Assembly: GCF_000376565.1 (NCBI RefSeq)
Contig: NZ_BARG01000021.1
Span: forward strand, 62,001-126,000
Direction: 5' to 3'
Origin: Streptomyces hokutonensis
Lineage (GTDB): Bacteria; Actinomycetota; Actinomycetes; Streptomycetales; Streptomycetaceae
DNA: 64,000 bases
Part shown: positions 41,880 to 51,641 of the stretch, piece after piece
Layout: every line of letters begins with the position of its first letter
Numbering within the stretch: position 1 is the stretch's first letter
Made by a program: the position numbers and the translations under genes
Notes under the pieces: generated by a model
Database searches by the model: none
The model's input: only the letters and a program-made list of their open reading frames with translations
Told to the model about the DNA's origin: nothing

Positions 41880-42827
41880 CTACCTGAGGAAGGGGTCCAC
41901 CGCGATCGCCACGAAGAGGATCGACACGTAGGTGATCGACCAGTGGAAGAGCCGCATCTCCTTGAGCTTGCCGCCCGTCACCTCGGCCTTGGCGCGGTTC
42001 TGGAGGCCGTGCGCCTCCCAGAGCCAGAAGCCGCCGGCCAGCAGGGCGACCAGGGTGTAGAACCAGCCGGTGTAGCCGAGGGGTGTGAGGAGGAGGGAGA
42101 CGGCGACCATGACCCAGCTGTAGATCACGATCTGCCGGGCGACCACCTTGTTGGAGGCGACGACCGGGAGCATCGGCACGCCCACGCGCGCGTAGTCGTC
42201 CTTGACCTTCATGGAGAGCGGCCAGTAGTGCGGCGGCGTCCAGAAGAACATGACGAGGAAGAGAATGATCGGGGCCCAGGACATGGAGTCCTTGACCGCG
42301 GACCAGCCGATGAGGACCGGAAGGCAGCCGGCGATTCCGCCCCACACGATGTTCTGCGAGGTACGTCGTTTGAGGATCATCGTGTAGACGACGACGTAGA
42401 AGAGGAGCGCTCCGAGCGCGAGCCACGCGGACAGCCAGTTGACGGTCAGGCCGAAGAGGAGTGTCGAGACGACGGCGAGGGTGATGCCGAAGGCGAGGCA
42501 CTCGCGGGGGCTGACCATCCCGGTGACGAGGGGGCGCTGCGAGGTGCGGTCCATGAGCGCGTCGATGTCGCGGTCGATGTACATGTTGAGCGCGTTCGCG
42601 CCACCGGCGGAGAGATAGCCGCCGAGGCAGGTGAGGAGGACCAGCTTGAGGTCGGGCACACCCTGCTGGGCCAGGAACATCACCGGAACGGTGGTGATCA
42701 GCAACAGCTCGATGATCCGCGGCTTGGTCAGCGCCACGAACGCCATGACCCGGGCCCCGATCGGCCGCCGGCTCGGGCTCTGACTCGCCCCGACAATCCC
42801 CGCTGGACGGGATTCAACGGCCGTCAC
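41880..42827 (-). CDS. ctaB: Protoheme IX farnesyltransferase (heme O synthase)
   Basis: This 315-residue UbiA-type membrane prenyltransferase attaches farnesyl to heme B. The first Asp-rich motif is [19 protein letters not shown], and the second region holds [17 protein letters not shown] and [15 protein letters not shown]. Seven to nine transmembrane helices are evident. GTG 42827 has AGGGG 5 nt upstream; a GTG two codons earlier is possible. It is divergent from tkt, and the product feeds ctaA. Confidence 0.93.
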   Translation of the reverse strand: MTAVESRPAGIVGASQSPSRRPIGARVMAFVALTKPRIIELLLITTVPVMFLAQQGVPDLKLVLLTCLGGYLSAGGANALNMYIDRDIDALMDRTSQRPLVTGMVSPRECLAFGITLAVVSTLLFGLTVNWLSAWLALGALLFYVVVYTMILKRRTSQNIVWGGIAGCLPVLIGWSAVKDSMSWAPIILFLVMFFWTPPHYWPLSMKVKDDYARVGVPMLPVVASNKVVARQIVIYSWVMVAVSLLLTPLGYTGWFYTLVALLAGGFWLWEAHGLQNRAKAEVTGGKLKEMRLFHWSITYVSILFVAIAVDPFLR

Positions 42828-43189
42828 GCACACCCCTGACAGAGACATCCCAGCGAGCCTCCGGGTGTGAACTCCCGGTAAAGGCTCGCGCGTACCACGC
42901 CACTGTAGACGTTGCCCAGACCCGGACATTCGCGGGGGTGGGGTCGTGTTGGACGGCACCCCCGGAAGAGCTGATCAGCACTCTGTTGAGCACTCGAACG
43001 AGCACCTCCGTATTCAGTTGCCGAATACGAAACGGGCCAGTCGGGAGGCGGATCCGCGAGAGTCCCGGCAGTCTGGAATGACTCGAAAAAATGCACGTTC
43101 TTACGGGGGTAGGCTCGACAACGGCCGGTGGGCGCCAAGTGCACCGGCATCCGACATGCGTGACATGTGGAGAGGAGCCCTGACTCAGG
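42828..43189. other. ctaB/tkt divergent intergenic region
   Basis: About 360 bp without a gene, containing the promoters of ctaB and the pentose-phosphate operon. The one clear structure is the palindrome at 43009-43029. An AT-richer tract (CGAAAAAATG, 43083) lies about 100 bp before tkt. An AGGAG at 43172 is 13 nt from the tkt GTG, farther than usual. Confidence 0.6.
43009..43029. promoter_or_regulatory. Palindrome between ctaB and tkt
   Basis: CGTATTC and GAATACG are perfect 7-bp arms separated by 7 nt. Located mid-way between divergent genes, it is a candidate operator; no matching regulator is identified. Confidence 0.5.
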
Positions 43190-45277
43190 GTGAGCACCAA
43201 GCCGACCACCACAGACCTCGAGTGGACCGAGTTGGACCAGCGGGCCGTGGACACCGCCCGCGTCCTGGCCGCCGATGCCGTACAGAAGGTCGGTAACGGC
43301 CATCCCGGTACGGCCATGAGCCTCGCGCCCGCCGCCTACACCCTCTTCCAGAAGGTGATGCGGCACGACCCCGCCGACGCCGACTGGGTGGGGCGCGACC
43401 GGTTCGTGCTGTCCGCCGGCCACTCGTCCCTGACCCTCTACACACAGCTCTATCTGGCCGGTTTCGGCCTGGAGCTGGCCGACCTGGAAGCGTTCCGCAC
43501 CTGGGGCTCGAAGACTCCGGGTCACCCCGAGTACGGCCACACCACCGGAGTGGAGACGACGACCGGCCCGCTGGGCCAGGGTGTCGCCAACGCCGTGGGC
43601 ATGGCCATGGCCGCCCGCTACGAGCGCGGTCTGTTCGACCCGGACGCCCCGCAGGGCGAGTCCCCGTTCGACCACTACATCTTCGCGATCGCCGGTGACG
43701 GCTGTCTCCAGGAGGGCATCTCCGGAGAGGCCTCTTCGCTCGCCGGCCACCAGGAGCTCGGCAATCTCATCCTCCTGTGGGACGACAACCACATCTCCAT
43801 TGAGGGCGACACCGAGACCGCGGTCTCCGAGGACACCGTCAAGCGCTACGAGGCCTACGGCTGGCACGTCCAGCGCGTCGCCCCGAAGCCGGACGGCGAC
43901 CTGGACCCGCACGCCATCTACAACGCCATCGAGGCCGCGAAGAAGGTGACGAACAAGCCGTCGTTCATCGCGATGCGCTCGATCATCGCCTGGCCCGCGC
44001 CGAACGCGCAGAACACCGAGGCCGCGCACGGCTCGGCGCTCGGCGCCGACGAGGTCGCGGCCACCAAGCGCGTTCTCGGCTTCGACCCGGAGAAGTCCTT
44101 CGACGTCTCCGACGACGTCCTCAAGCACACCCGTCAGGCGCTGGAGCGGGGCCGCGAGGCGAAGGCCGCGTGGGAGCCGTCGTACCAGGAGTGGCGCACC
44201 AACAACCCGGAGCGCGCCGCCGAGTACGACCGCATCGCCGCGGGCGAGCTGCCGGCCGGCTGGGAGGACAAGCTCCCGGTGTTCGAGGCGGGCAAGGGTG
44301 TCGCCACCCGTGCCGCGTCCGGCAAGGTCCTCCAGGCGCTCGGCGCGGTCATCCCGGAGCTGTGGGGCGGCTCGGCCGACCTCGCGGGCTCGAACAACAC
44401 GACGATCGACAAGACCTCGTCGTTCCTCCCCGCGGACAACCCGCTCCCGGAGGCGAACCCGTACGGCCGCACGATCCACTTCGGCATCCGCGAGCACTCC
44501 ATGGCCGCGGAGATGAACGGCATCACGCTGCACGGCAACACCCGTGTCTACGGCGGTACGTTCCTCGTCTTCTCCGACTACATGCGCAACGCGGTCCGTC
44601 TCTCCGCGCTGATGCACGTACCGGTGACGTACGTGTGGACGCACGACTCCATCGGCCTCGGCGAGGACGGCCCCACGCACCAGCCGGTCGAGCACCTCGC
44701 CTCGCTGCGCGCCATCCCGGGCCTGAACGTGATCCGCCCGGCCGACGCCAACGAGACCGCGATCGCCTGGCGCGAGGTCCTGCGCCGCTACACCAAGGTC
44801 TACGGCGAGGGCGCCCCGCACGGCTTCGCGCTGACGCGTCAGGGTGTGCCGACGTACGAGGCCAACGAGGGCACCGCCAAGGGCGGTTACGTCCTGTTCG
44901 AGGCGTCCACGGGTACGCCCGAGGTGATCCTCATCGGTACCGGTTCCGAGGTGCACCTGGCCGTCGAGGCGCGCGAGCAGCTGGAGGCCTCCGGGGTGCC
45001 GACGCGGGTCGTGTCCATGCCGTGTGTGGAGTGGTTCGACGCGCAGGACAAGGAGTACCGCGACAGCGTGCTGCCGCCGTCGGTCAAGGCGCGGGTCGCG
45101 GTCGAGGCCGGGATCGGTCTGACCTGGTACCGCTTCGTCGGGGACGCCGGCCGCATCGTTTCCCTGGAGCACTTCGGGGCTTCCGCCGACGGCAAGGTGC
45201 TCTTCCAGGAGTTCGGCTTCACTGCCGAGAATGTGGCCGCCAAGGCCCGGGAATCCCTCGCCGCCGCCCAGAGCTGA
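43190..45277 (+). CDS. tkt: Transketolase
   Basis: This 695-residue TPP enzyme exchanges two-carbon units in the non-oxidative pentose phosphate pathway. The N-terminal region has [20 protein letters not shown], and the TPP/Mg motif is [20 protein letters not shown] continuing to DDNHISIEG. The pyrimidine-domain Glu is in [14 protein letters not shown], with the C-terminal domain following. GTG 43190 is the only start that fits the family's N terminus. It heads the operon tkt-tal-zwf-opcA-pgl. Confidence 0.96.
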   Translation: MSTKPTTTDLEWTELDQRAVDTARVLAADAVQKVGNGHPGTAMSLAPAAYTLFQKVMRHDPADADWVGRDRFVLSAGHSSLTLYTQLYLAGFGLELADLEAFRTWGSKTPGHPEYGHTTGVETTTGPLGQGVANAVGMAMAARYERGLFDPDAPQGESPFDHYIFAIAGDGCLQEGISGEASSLAGHQELGNLILLWDDNHISIEGDTETAVSEDTVKRYEAYGWHVQRVAPKPDGDLDPHAIYNAIEAAKKVTNKPSFIAMRSIIAWPAPNAQNTEAAHGSALGADEVAATKRVLGFDPEKSFDVSDDVLKHTRQALERGREAKAAWEPSYQEWRTNNPERAAEYDRIAAGELPAGWEDKLPVFEAGKGVATRAASGKVLQALGAVIPELWGGSADLAGSNNTTIDKTSSFLPADNPLPEANPYGRTIHFGIREHSMAAEMNGITLHGNTRVYGGTFLVFSDYMRNAVRLSALMHVPVTYVWTHDSIGLGEDGPTHQPVEHLASLRAIPGLNVIRPADANETAIAWREVLRRYTKVYGEGAPHGFALTRQGVPTYEANEGTAKGGYVLFEASTGTPEVILIGTGSEVHLAVEAREQLEASGVPTRVVSMPCVEWFDAQDKEYRDSVLPPSVKARVAVEAGIGLTWYRFVGDAGRIVSLEHFGASADGKVLFQEFGFTAENVAAKARESLAAAQS

Positions 45278-45311
45278 CGCTGACAAACGACACGTAGGAG
45301 ATGCATTTTCC

Positions 45312-46430
45312 ATGACAGACGCACTCAAGCGCCTCTCCGAGGAAGGCGTCGCGATCTGGCTGGACGACCTGTCGCGCAAGCGGATCACGTCCGGCAACCT
45401 CGCCGAACTGATCGACCAGCAGCACGTCGTGGGCGTCACCACCAACCCGTCGATCTTCCAGAAGGCCATCTCGTCGGGCGACGGTTACGAGCAGCAGCTC
45501 ACCGACCTCGCCGCCCGCAAGGTCACCGTCGAAGAAGCGCTCCGCATGATCACGACGGCGGACGTCCGTGACGCCGCCGACATCCTGCGCCCGGTCTACG
45601 ACGCGAGCGGCGGCCAGGACGGCCGCGTGTCGATCGAGGTCGACCCGCGCCTGGCCCACAACACGGCGGCGACGGTCGCCGAGGCCAAGCAGCTGGCCTG
45701 GCTGGTGGACCGTCCCAACACCCTGATCAAGATCCCGGCGACCAGGGCGGGCCTCCCGGCGATCGCCGAGACCATCGGCCTGGGCATCAGCGTCAACGTC
45801 ACGCTGATCTTCTCGCTGGAGCGCTACCGCGAGGTCATGGACGCGTTCATCACCGGCCTGGAGAAGGCCAAGGAGCGCGGCCTGGACCTCTCCAAGATCC
45901 ACTCGGTGGCGTCCTTCTTCGTGTCCCGCGTGGACACCGAGATCGACAAGCGGATCGACGCGCTCGGCACCGACGCGGCCAAGGCGGCCCGCGGCAAGGC
46001 CGGTCTCGCCAACGCCCGCCTCGCCTACCAGGCGTACGAGGAGGTCTTCTCCTCCGACCGCTGGCTGGCCCTGGACAAGGCGCAGGCCAACAAGCAGCGT
46101 CCGCTGTGGGCCTCGACCGGTGTCAAGGACAAGGCGTACAAGGACACCCTGTACGTGGACGACCTGGTGGCGCCGAACACGGTGAACACCATGCCGGAGG
46201 CCACTCTCGAGGCCACCGAGGACCACGGTCAGATCACCGGCAACACCATCGCCGGCACGTACGAGCAGTCCCGCGCCGAGCTCGACGCCGTAGAGGCGCT
46301 CGGTATCTCGTACGACGAGGTGGTGCAGCTGCTGGAGGACGAGGGCGTCGAGAAGTTCGAGGCGGCCTGGACCGACCTGCTCAAGTCGACCGAGGCGGAG
46401 CTTTCGCGCCTCGCCCCCTCGGAGGGCTGA
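45312..46430 (+). CDS. tal: Transaldolase
   Basis: This 372-residue transaldolase is of the longer actinobacterial type. The signature [13 protein letters not shown] and the Schiff-base lysine in [18 protein letters not shown] are present, followed by [21 protein letters not shown] 45312 is preceded by TAGGAG at 45295 (11-nt spacing). It lies 34 bp after tkt and 4 bp before zwf. Confidence 0.95.
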   Translation: MTDALKRLSEEGVAIWLDDLSRKRITSGNLAELIDQQHVVGVTTNPSIFQKAISSGDGYEQQLTDLAARKVTVEEALRMITTADVRDAADILRPVYDASGGQDGRVSIEVDPRLAHNTAATVAEAKQLAWLVDRPNTLIKIPATRAGLPAIAETIGLGISVNVTLIFSLERYREVMDAFITGLEKAKERGLDLSKIHSVASFFVSRVDTEIDKRIDALGTDAAKAARGKAGLANARLAYQAYEEVFSSDRWLALDKAQANKQRPLWASTGVKDKAYKDTLYVDDLVAPNTVNTMPEATLEATEDHGQITGNTIAGTYEQSRAELDAVEALGISYDEVVQLLEDEGVEKFEAAWTDLLKSTEAELSRLAPSEG

Positions 46431-46434
46431 AACC

Positions 46435-47958
46435 TTGTCGAGCAGCAACCCGCTGCGTGACCCCGCCGACCGACGGCTCCCGCGTATCGCGGGGCCGTCG
46501 GGCCTGGTCATCTTCGGCGTCACAGGCGATTTGTCACGCAAAAAGCTGATGCCCGCCGTGTACGACCTCGCCAACCGTGGTCTGCTGCCGCCGGGTTTCT
46601 CGCTCGTCGGCTTCGCCCGGCGCGAGTGGGCCCACGAGGACTTCGCGCAGGAGGTCCACGACGCGGTCAAGGAGCACGCCCGTACGCCGTTCCGTGAGGA
46701 GGTCTGGCAGCAGCTCGTCCAGGGGATGCGCTTCGTCCAGGGCACCTTCGACGACGACGACGCGTTCGAGCGGCTCCGTGACACGATCGACGAACTGGAC
46801 AAGGCGCAGGGCACGGGCGGCAACTTCGCCTTCTATCTGTCGGTGCCGCCGCGCTCCTTCCCGGTCGTCATCCAGCAGCTGAAGAAGCACGGTCTCGCCG
46901 ACCAGGAGAAGGGTTCCTGGCGCCGCGCGGTCATCGAGAAGCCCTTCGGCCACGACCTCAAGTCGGCCGAGGACCTCAACAAGGTCGTGCACGAGGTCTT
47001 CGCCGCCGACCAGGTCTTCCGCATCGACCACTACCTCGGCAAGGAGACCGTCCAGAACATCCTGGCGCTCCGCTTCGCCAACACGATGTTCGAGCCGATC
47101 TGGAACCGGTCCTTCGTGGACCACGTGCAGATCACGATGGCCGAGGACATCGGCATCGGCGGCCGGGCCGGCTACTACGACGGCATCGGCGCCGCCCGTG
47201 ACGTCATCCAGAACCACCTGCTCCAGCTGATGGCGCTGACCGCGATGGAGGAGCCGTCCTCCTTCTCCGCCGACGCGCTGGCCGCCGAGAAGGAGAAGGT
47301 GCTCGGCGCGGTACGGCTGCCGAAGGACCTGGGCAAGAACACGGTCCGCGGGCAGTACGCCGAGGGCTGGCAGGGCGGCGAGAAGGCCGTCGGCTACCTC
47401 CAGGAAGACGGCATCGACCCGCAGTCGAAGACCGACACCTACGCCGCCATCAAGGTCGAGGTCGACAACCGCCGCTGGGCGGGCGTCCCCTTCTACCTGC
47501 GCACCGGCAAGCGCCTGGGCCGCCGCGTCACCGAGATCGCGGTCGTCTTCCAGCGCGCCCCGCACTCCCCCTTCGACCAGACGGCGACGGAGGAGCTGGG
47601 CCAGAACGCGATCGTCTTCCGCGTCCAGCCCGACGAGGGCGTCACGGTCCGTTTCGGCTCCAAGGTCCCCGGCACCTCGATGGAGATCCGGGACGTCTCC
47701 ATGGACTTCGCCTACGGCGAGTCGTTCACGGAGTCGAGCCCCGAGGCGTACGAGCGGCTGATCCTCGACGTCCTCCTGGGCGACTCGAACCTCTTCCCGC
47801 GCACCGAGGAGGTCGAGCTGTCCTGGAAGATCCTCGACCCGATCGAGCGCTACTGGGACAAGCACGGCAAGCCGGCGCAGTACCAGTCCGGCACCTGGGG
47901 TCCGGTCGAGGCCGACGAAATGCTCGCACGAGAGGGACGGAGCTGGCGCCGGCCATGA
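46435..47958 (+). CDS. zwf: Glucose-6-phosphate 1-dehydrogenase
   Basis: This 507-residue NADP enzyme opens the oxidative pentose phosphate pathway. The coenzyme motif is FGVTGDLSRKKLMPA, a conserved strand is VIEKPFGHDL, and the catalytic signature is FRIDHYLGKETVQNI. The substrate region includes WAGVPFYLRTGKRLG. TTG 46435 is the start, with GGAGGG at 46420 inside the tal tail. It overlaps opcA by four bases. Confidence 0.96.
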   Translation: MSSSNPLRDPADRRLPRIAGPSGLVIFGVTGDLSRKKLMPAVYDLANRGLLPPGFSLVGFARREWAHEDFAQEVHDAVKEHARTPFREEVWQQLVQGMRFVQGTFDDDDAFERLRDTIDELDKAQGTGGNFAFYLSVPPRSFPVVIQQLKKHGLADQEKGSWRRAVIEKPFGHDLKSAEDLNKVVHEVFAADQVFRIDHYLGKETVQNILALRFANTMFEPIWNRSFVDHVQITMAEDIGIGGRAGYYDGIGAARDVIQNHLLQLMALTAMEEPSSFSADALAAEKEKVLGAVRLPKDLGKNTVRGQYAEGWQGGEKAVGYLQEDGIDPQSKTDTYAAIKVEVDNRRWAGVPFYLRTGKRLGRRVTEIAVVFQRAPHSPFDQTATEELGQNAIVFRVQPDEGVTVRFGSKVPGTSMEIRDVSMDFAYGESFTESSPEAYERLILDVLLGDSNLFPRTEEVELSWKILDPIERYWDKHGKPAQYQSGTWGPVEADEMLAREGRSWRRP

Positions 47959-49088
47959 AGATAGACCTCACCGACACCACTGCCAGCAAGATCAACAAGG
48001 GGCTGGTGAAGGCCCGCCGCGCCATCGGCACCCCGGCCGTCGGCATGGTGCTCACCCTCGTCGTCGTCACGGACGAGGAGAACGCCTACGACGCCCTGAA
48101 GGCCGCCAACGACGCGTCGCGCGAGCACCCCTCGCGCACGCTCGTCGTCATCAAGCGCGTCTCGCGCTCGCCCCGGGACCGCACCCAGTCCCGCCTCGAC
48201 GCCGAGGTACGGGTGGGTACGGACGCGGGCAGCGGCGAGACGGTCGTCCTGCGGCTGTACGGCGAGGTCTCCGACCACGCCCAGTCGGTGGTGCTGCCGC
48301 TGCTGCTGCCGGACGCGCCGGTGGTCGTCTGGTGGTCGGTGGACGCGCCGCGCGACCCGGCGAACGATCCGCTGGGCGCCCTGAGCCAGCGCCGGGTCAC
48401 CGACAGCTACGCGGCGGAGAAGCCCGTCGACGAGCTGCGGTCCCGCGCCGAGAGCTACGAACCGGGCGACACCGACCTGGCCTGGGCCCGGATCACCCCG
48501 TGGCGTTCGATGCTGGCCGCCGCGCTCGACCAGGTCTCCTCGGAGATCGTCTCCGTCGAGGTGGCGGGCGAGGAGTCCAACCCGAGCGTCGAACTGCTCG
48601 CGATGTGGCTCGCCGACCGCCTCCACGTGCATGTCCGGCGGGCGGTCTCGGCCGGTCCCGGTCTGACCCAGGTCCGCCTGGAGACGACCGGCGGTCCCAT
48701 CACGCTGCACCGGTCGGACGGGGCGATGGCCACCCTGGCGCTGCCCGGCCAGCCGGACCGCGCGGTGGCCCTCAAGCGCCGCGAGACGTCCGAACTCCTC
48801 GCGGAGGAGCTGCGCCGGCTCGACCCGGACGACACCTACGCCTCCGCGCTGCGGTTCGGCGTGGACCGGCTGGGCGGGATCCAGTCGGCGGCGGAGCGGG
48901 CCGAGGCGGCTGCCGACCAGCCTGTACCGGCGCTGCCGGTGCGCGCGGTACCGGAGGCGGCGCCCGCGTCGGCTCCGGCTGCCGCGTCGGGGTCGGCTTC
49001 GGCCTCCGGTCCGGCTTCCGCGGGCCAGGGTGACGCCGACCGGCCGACCCCCGCGAAGATGCCCCCGGTCAAGAAGCAAGAAGGCTGA
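47955..49088 (+). CDS. opcA: OpcA, glucose-6-phosphate dehydrogenase assembly protein
   Basis: This 377-residue OpcA is required for full activity of Zwf in cyanobacteria and actinobacteria. It starts at ATG 47955 within the zwf stop. Family features are TRVVSRSPRDRTQSRLDAEV-like basic strands (KRVSRSPRDRTQSRLDAEVR region), VVWWSVDAPRDPANDPLGAL and ESYEPGDTDLAWARITPWRS. The last ~50 residues are a low-complexity Ala/Ser/Pro tail. Confidence 0.93.
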   Translation: MKIDLTDTTASKINKGLVKARRAIGTPAVGMVLTLVVVTDEENAYDALKAANDASREHPSRTLVVIKRVSRSPRDRTQSRLDAEVRVGTDAGSGETVVLRLYGEVSDHAQSVVLPLLLPDAPVVVWWSVDAPRDPANDPLGALSQRRVTDSYAAEKPVDELRSRAESYEPGDTDLAWARITPWRSMLAAALDQVSSEIVSVEVAGEESNPSVELLAMWLADRLHVHVRRAVSAGPGLTQVRLETTGGPITLHRSDGAMATLALPGQPDRAVALKRRETSELLAEELRRLDPDDTYASALRFGVDRLGGIQSAAERAEAAADQPVPALPVRAVPEAAPASAPAAASGSASASGPASAGQGDADRPTPAKMPPVKKQEG

Positions 49089-49094
49089 TCCGCA

Positions 49095-49877
49095 GTGAGC
49101 ACTCCCCAGCTCGTCGTCCACCGCGACAAGGAACTGATGGCCCAGGCCGCCGCGGCCCGGCTGATCACGAAGATCGTGGACGCGCAGGCCTCGCGCGGCT
49201 ACGCCTCGATCGTGCTCACCGGCGGTCGCAACGGCAACGGTCTGCTGGCGGCCCTGGCGGGACAGCCCGCGCGGGACGCCATCGACTGGGGCCGGCTGGA
49301 CCTCTGGTGGGGCGACGAGCGGTTCCTGCCCGAGGGCGACGCCGACCGCAATGTCACCCAGGCCCGCGAGGCGCTGCTCGACGCGGTGCCGCTGGACCCG
49401 AAGCGCGTGCACGCCATGCCCGCCTCGGACGGTCTCTACGGCGCCGACGTGGACGCCGCAGCGGCCGGTTACGCCGAGGAACTCGCCCGGTCCGCCGGTC
49501 CCGAGAACCACGGTTCCGTGCCGACCTTCGACGTCCTGATGCTGGGCGTCGGCCCGGACACCCATGTGGCGTCGCTCTTCCCGGAGCTGCCCGCCGTACG
49601 GGAGACCGAGCGCACGGTCGTCGGCGTGCACGGAGCGCCCAAGCCGCCGCCGACCCGGGTCACCCTGACCCTGCCGGCGATCCGGTCGGCCCGTGAGGTG
49701 TGGCTGCTCGCGGCGGGCGAGGACAAGGCGGAGGCCGCGGCGATCGCGCTGTCCGGCGCGGGCGAGATCCAGGCACCGGCCGCCGGTGCCCAGGGCCGCT
49801 CCCGCACCCTGTGGCTGCTGGACGCGGCGGCGGCCTCACAACTGCCCCGCGCGCTGTATCCGCCGGCTTCGCCCTGA
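49095..49877 (+). CDS. pgl: 6-phosphogluconolactonase
   Basis: This 260-residue DevB/SOL-type lactonase hydrolyses 6-phosphogluconolactone, the step after Zwf. Motifs are VLTGGRNGNGLLAAL, LWWGDERFLPEGDADRN, LMLGVGPDTHVASLFP and VTLTLPAIRSAREVWLLAAG. GTG 49095 lies 6 bp after opcA. It is the last gene of the operon and is followed by a 16-bp hairpin. Confidence 0.94.
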   Translation: MSTPQLVVHRDKELMAQAAAARLITKIVDAQASRGYASIVLTGGRNGNGLLAALAGQPARDAIDWGRLDLWWGDERFLPEGDADRNVTQAREALLDAVPLDPKRVHAMPASDGLYGADVDAAAAGYAEELARSAGPENHGSVPTFDVLMLGVGPDTHVASLFPELPAVRETERTVVGVHGAPKPPPTRVTLTLPAIRSAREVWLLAAGEDKAEAAAIALSGAGEIQAPAAGAQGRSRTLWLLDAAAASQLPRALYPPASP

Positions 49878-49892
49878 CGCCTGCGTGCTGCT

Positions 49893-49928
49893 GAAGAGCC
49901 CGTACGACTTCGGTCGTACGGGCTCTTC
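49893..49928. terminator. Strong terminator shared by pgl and pgi
   Basis: Perfect 16-bp arms (GAAGAGCCCGTACGAC and its complement) capped by a TTCG tetraloop. It sits between the convergent pgl and pgi genes. Confidence 0.92.
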
Positions 49929-49934
49929 GCTGTC

Positions 49935-51587
49935 TCAACGCCCGCGCAGCTCGCGGTACTTGGTGACCAGAGCCGTCGTCGACGCGTCCAGGCCCGGCAC
50001 GTCCGCGCCTTCGGTCAGCGCGGGTTCGACGCGCTTGGCGAGGACCTTGCCCAACTCGACGCCCCACTGGTCGAAGGAGTCGATGTTCCAGACCGCGCCC
50101 TGCACGAACACCTTGTGCTCGTAGAGCGCGATGAGCTGGCCGAGCACCGAGGGCGTCAGCTCGCGGGCCAGGATCGTGGTCGTGGGGTGGTTGCCCTTGA
50201 ACGTCTTGTGCGGCACGAGTTCCTCGGGGACCCCCTCCGCGCGCACCTCGTCGGGCGTCTTGCCGAACGCCAACGCCTGTGTCTGGGCGAAGAAGTTGGC
50301 CATCAGGAGGTCGTGCTGCGCCTTGAGGCCGTCGCTCAGCTCGGCCACCGGCTCGGCGAAGCCGATGAAGTCCGCCGGGATCAACTTCGTGCCCTGGTGG
50401 ATGAGTTGGTAGTAGGCGTGCTGCCCGTTCGTGCCCGGCGTGCCCCAAACCACCGGGCCCGTCTGCCAGTCGACCTCCTGGCCGTCCCGGCCGACGTACT
50501 TGCCGTTGGACTCCATGTCCAACTGCTGCAGATACGCGGTGAACTTGGACAGGTAGTGGCTGTACGGCAGGACCGCGTGCGACTGGGCGTCGTGGAAGTT
50601 GCCGTACCAGACGCCCAACAGGCCGAGCAGCAAAGGCACGTTGGACTCGGCGGGCGCGGTGCGGAAGTGCTCGTCGACCAGGTGGAAACCGTCGAGCATC
50701 TCCCGGAAGCGGTCCGGGCCGATGGCGATCATCAGCGACAGCCCGATCGCCGAGTCGTACGAGTAACGCCCGCCGACCCAGTCCCAGAACTCGAACATGT
50801 TGGCCGTGTCGATACCGAACTCGCTCACCTTGCCGGCGTTCGTCGAGAGCGCCACGAAGTGCTTGGCGACGGCGTCCTGACCGGCCTTCAGCTCGGTGAG
50901 CAGCCAGTCGCGGGCGGAGGTCGCGTTGGTGATCGTCTCGATGGTGGTGAAGGTCTTCGAGGCGATGATGAACAGCGTCTCCGCCGGGTCGAGGTCGCGG
51001 GTGGCCTCGTGCAGGTCGGCGCCGTCCACGTTCGACACGAAGCGGACCGTCAACTCGCGGTCGGTGAAGCTGCGCAGCACCTCGTAGGCCATCGCGGGGC
51101 CGAGGTCGGAGCCGCCGATGCCGATGTTGACGATGTTCTTGATGCGCTTGCCGGTGTGGCCGGTCCACTCGCCGGAGCGGACCCGCTCGGCGAAGTTCGC
51201 CATCTTGTCGAGGACCGCGTGCACGGCCGGCACGACGTTCTCGCCGTCGACCTCGATGACCGCGTCACGCGGGGCGCGCAGCGCGGTGTGCAGCACCGCG
51301 CGGTCCTCGGTCACGTTGATCTTCTCGCCGCGGAACATGGCGTCCCGGAGGCCGAACACGTCCGTGGCGGCGGCCAGCGCGTGCAGCAGCCGCAGGGTCT
51401 CGTCGGTGACGAGGTGCTTCGAGTAGTCGAGGTGCAGGTCACCGACCCGGAGCGTGTAGCCGGTGCCGCGTCCGGGATCGGCGGCGAACAGCTCCCGCAA
51501 CCGGACCTCGCCGAGCTCCTTACGGTGCTTGGCCAGTGCGGTCCACTCGGGCGTCTGGTTGAGCCTGGTACGGCCGTCTGCGTTCAT
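49935..51587 (-). CDS. pgi: Glucose-6-phosphate isomerase
   Basis: This 550-residue isomerase interconverts glucose-6-P and fructose-6-P, linking the neighbouring pentose-phosphate and glycolytic genes. Signatures are [20 protein letters not shown] and [20 protein letters not shown]. The glycine-rich phosphate loop is [12 protein letters not shown], and the catalytic His/Lys region includes [17 protein letters not shown] 51587 matches the family N terminus. It is downstream of the MFS gene on the same strand. Confidence 0.96.
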   Translation of the reverse strand: MNADGRTRLNQTPEWTALAKHRKELGEVRLRELFAADPGRGTGYTLRVGDLHLDYSKHLVTDETLRLLHALAAATDVFGLRDAMFRGEKINVTEDRAVLHTALRAPRDAVIEVDGENVVPAVHAVLDKMANFAERVRSGEWTGHTGKRIKNIVNIGIGGSDLGPAMAYEVLRSFTDRELTVRFVSNVDGADLHEATRDLDPAETLFIIASKTFTTIETITNATSARDWLLTELKAGQDAVAKHFVALSTNAGKVSEFGIDTANMFEFWDWVGGRYSYDSAIGLSLMIAIGPDRFREMLDGFHLVDEHFRTAPAESNVPLLLGLLGVWYGNFHDAQSHAVLPYSHYLSKFTAYLQQLDMESNGKYVGRDGQEVDWQTGPVVWGTPGTNGQHAYYQLIHQGTKLIPADFIGFAEPVAELSDGLKAQHDLLMANFFAQTQALAFGKTPDEVRAEGVPEELVPHKTFKGNHPTTTILARELTPSVLGQLIALYEHKVFVQGAVWNIDSFDQWGVELGKVLAKRVEPALTEGADVPGLDASTTALVTKYRELRGR

Positions 51588-51641
51588 TGCGACTTCAGCC
51601 TTCTTTCCTACCGACCTGGGGGCCGGTTCCAACCTAATTGA

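Noticed and set aside
42824..45469. An 881-codon minus-strand ORF opposite transketolase
   Set aside because: It shadows the well-defined tkt coding sequence and has biased, repetitive composition with no domain.
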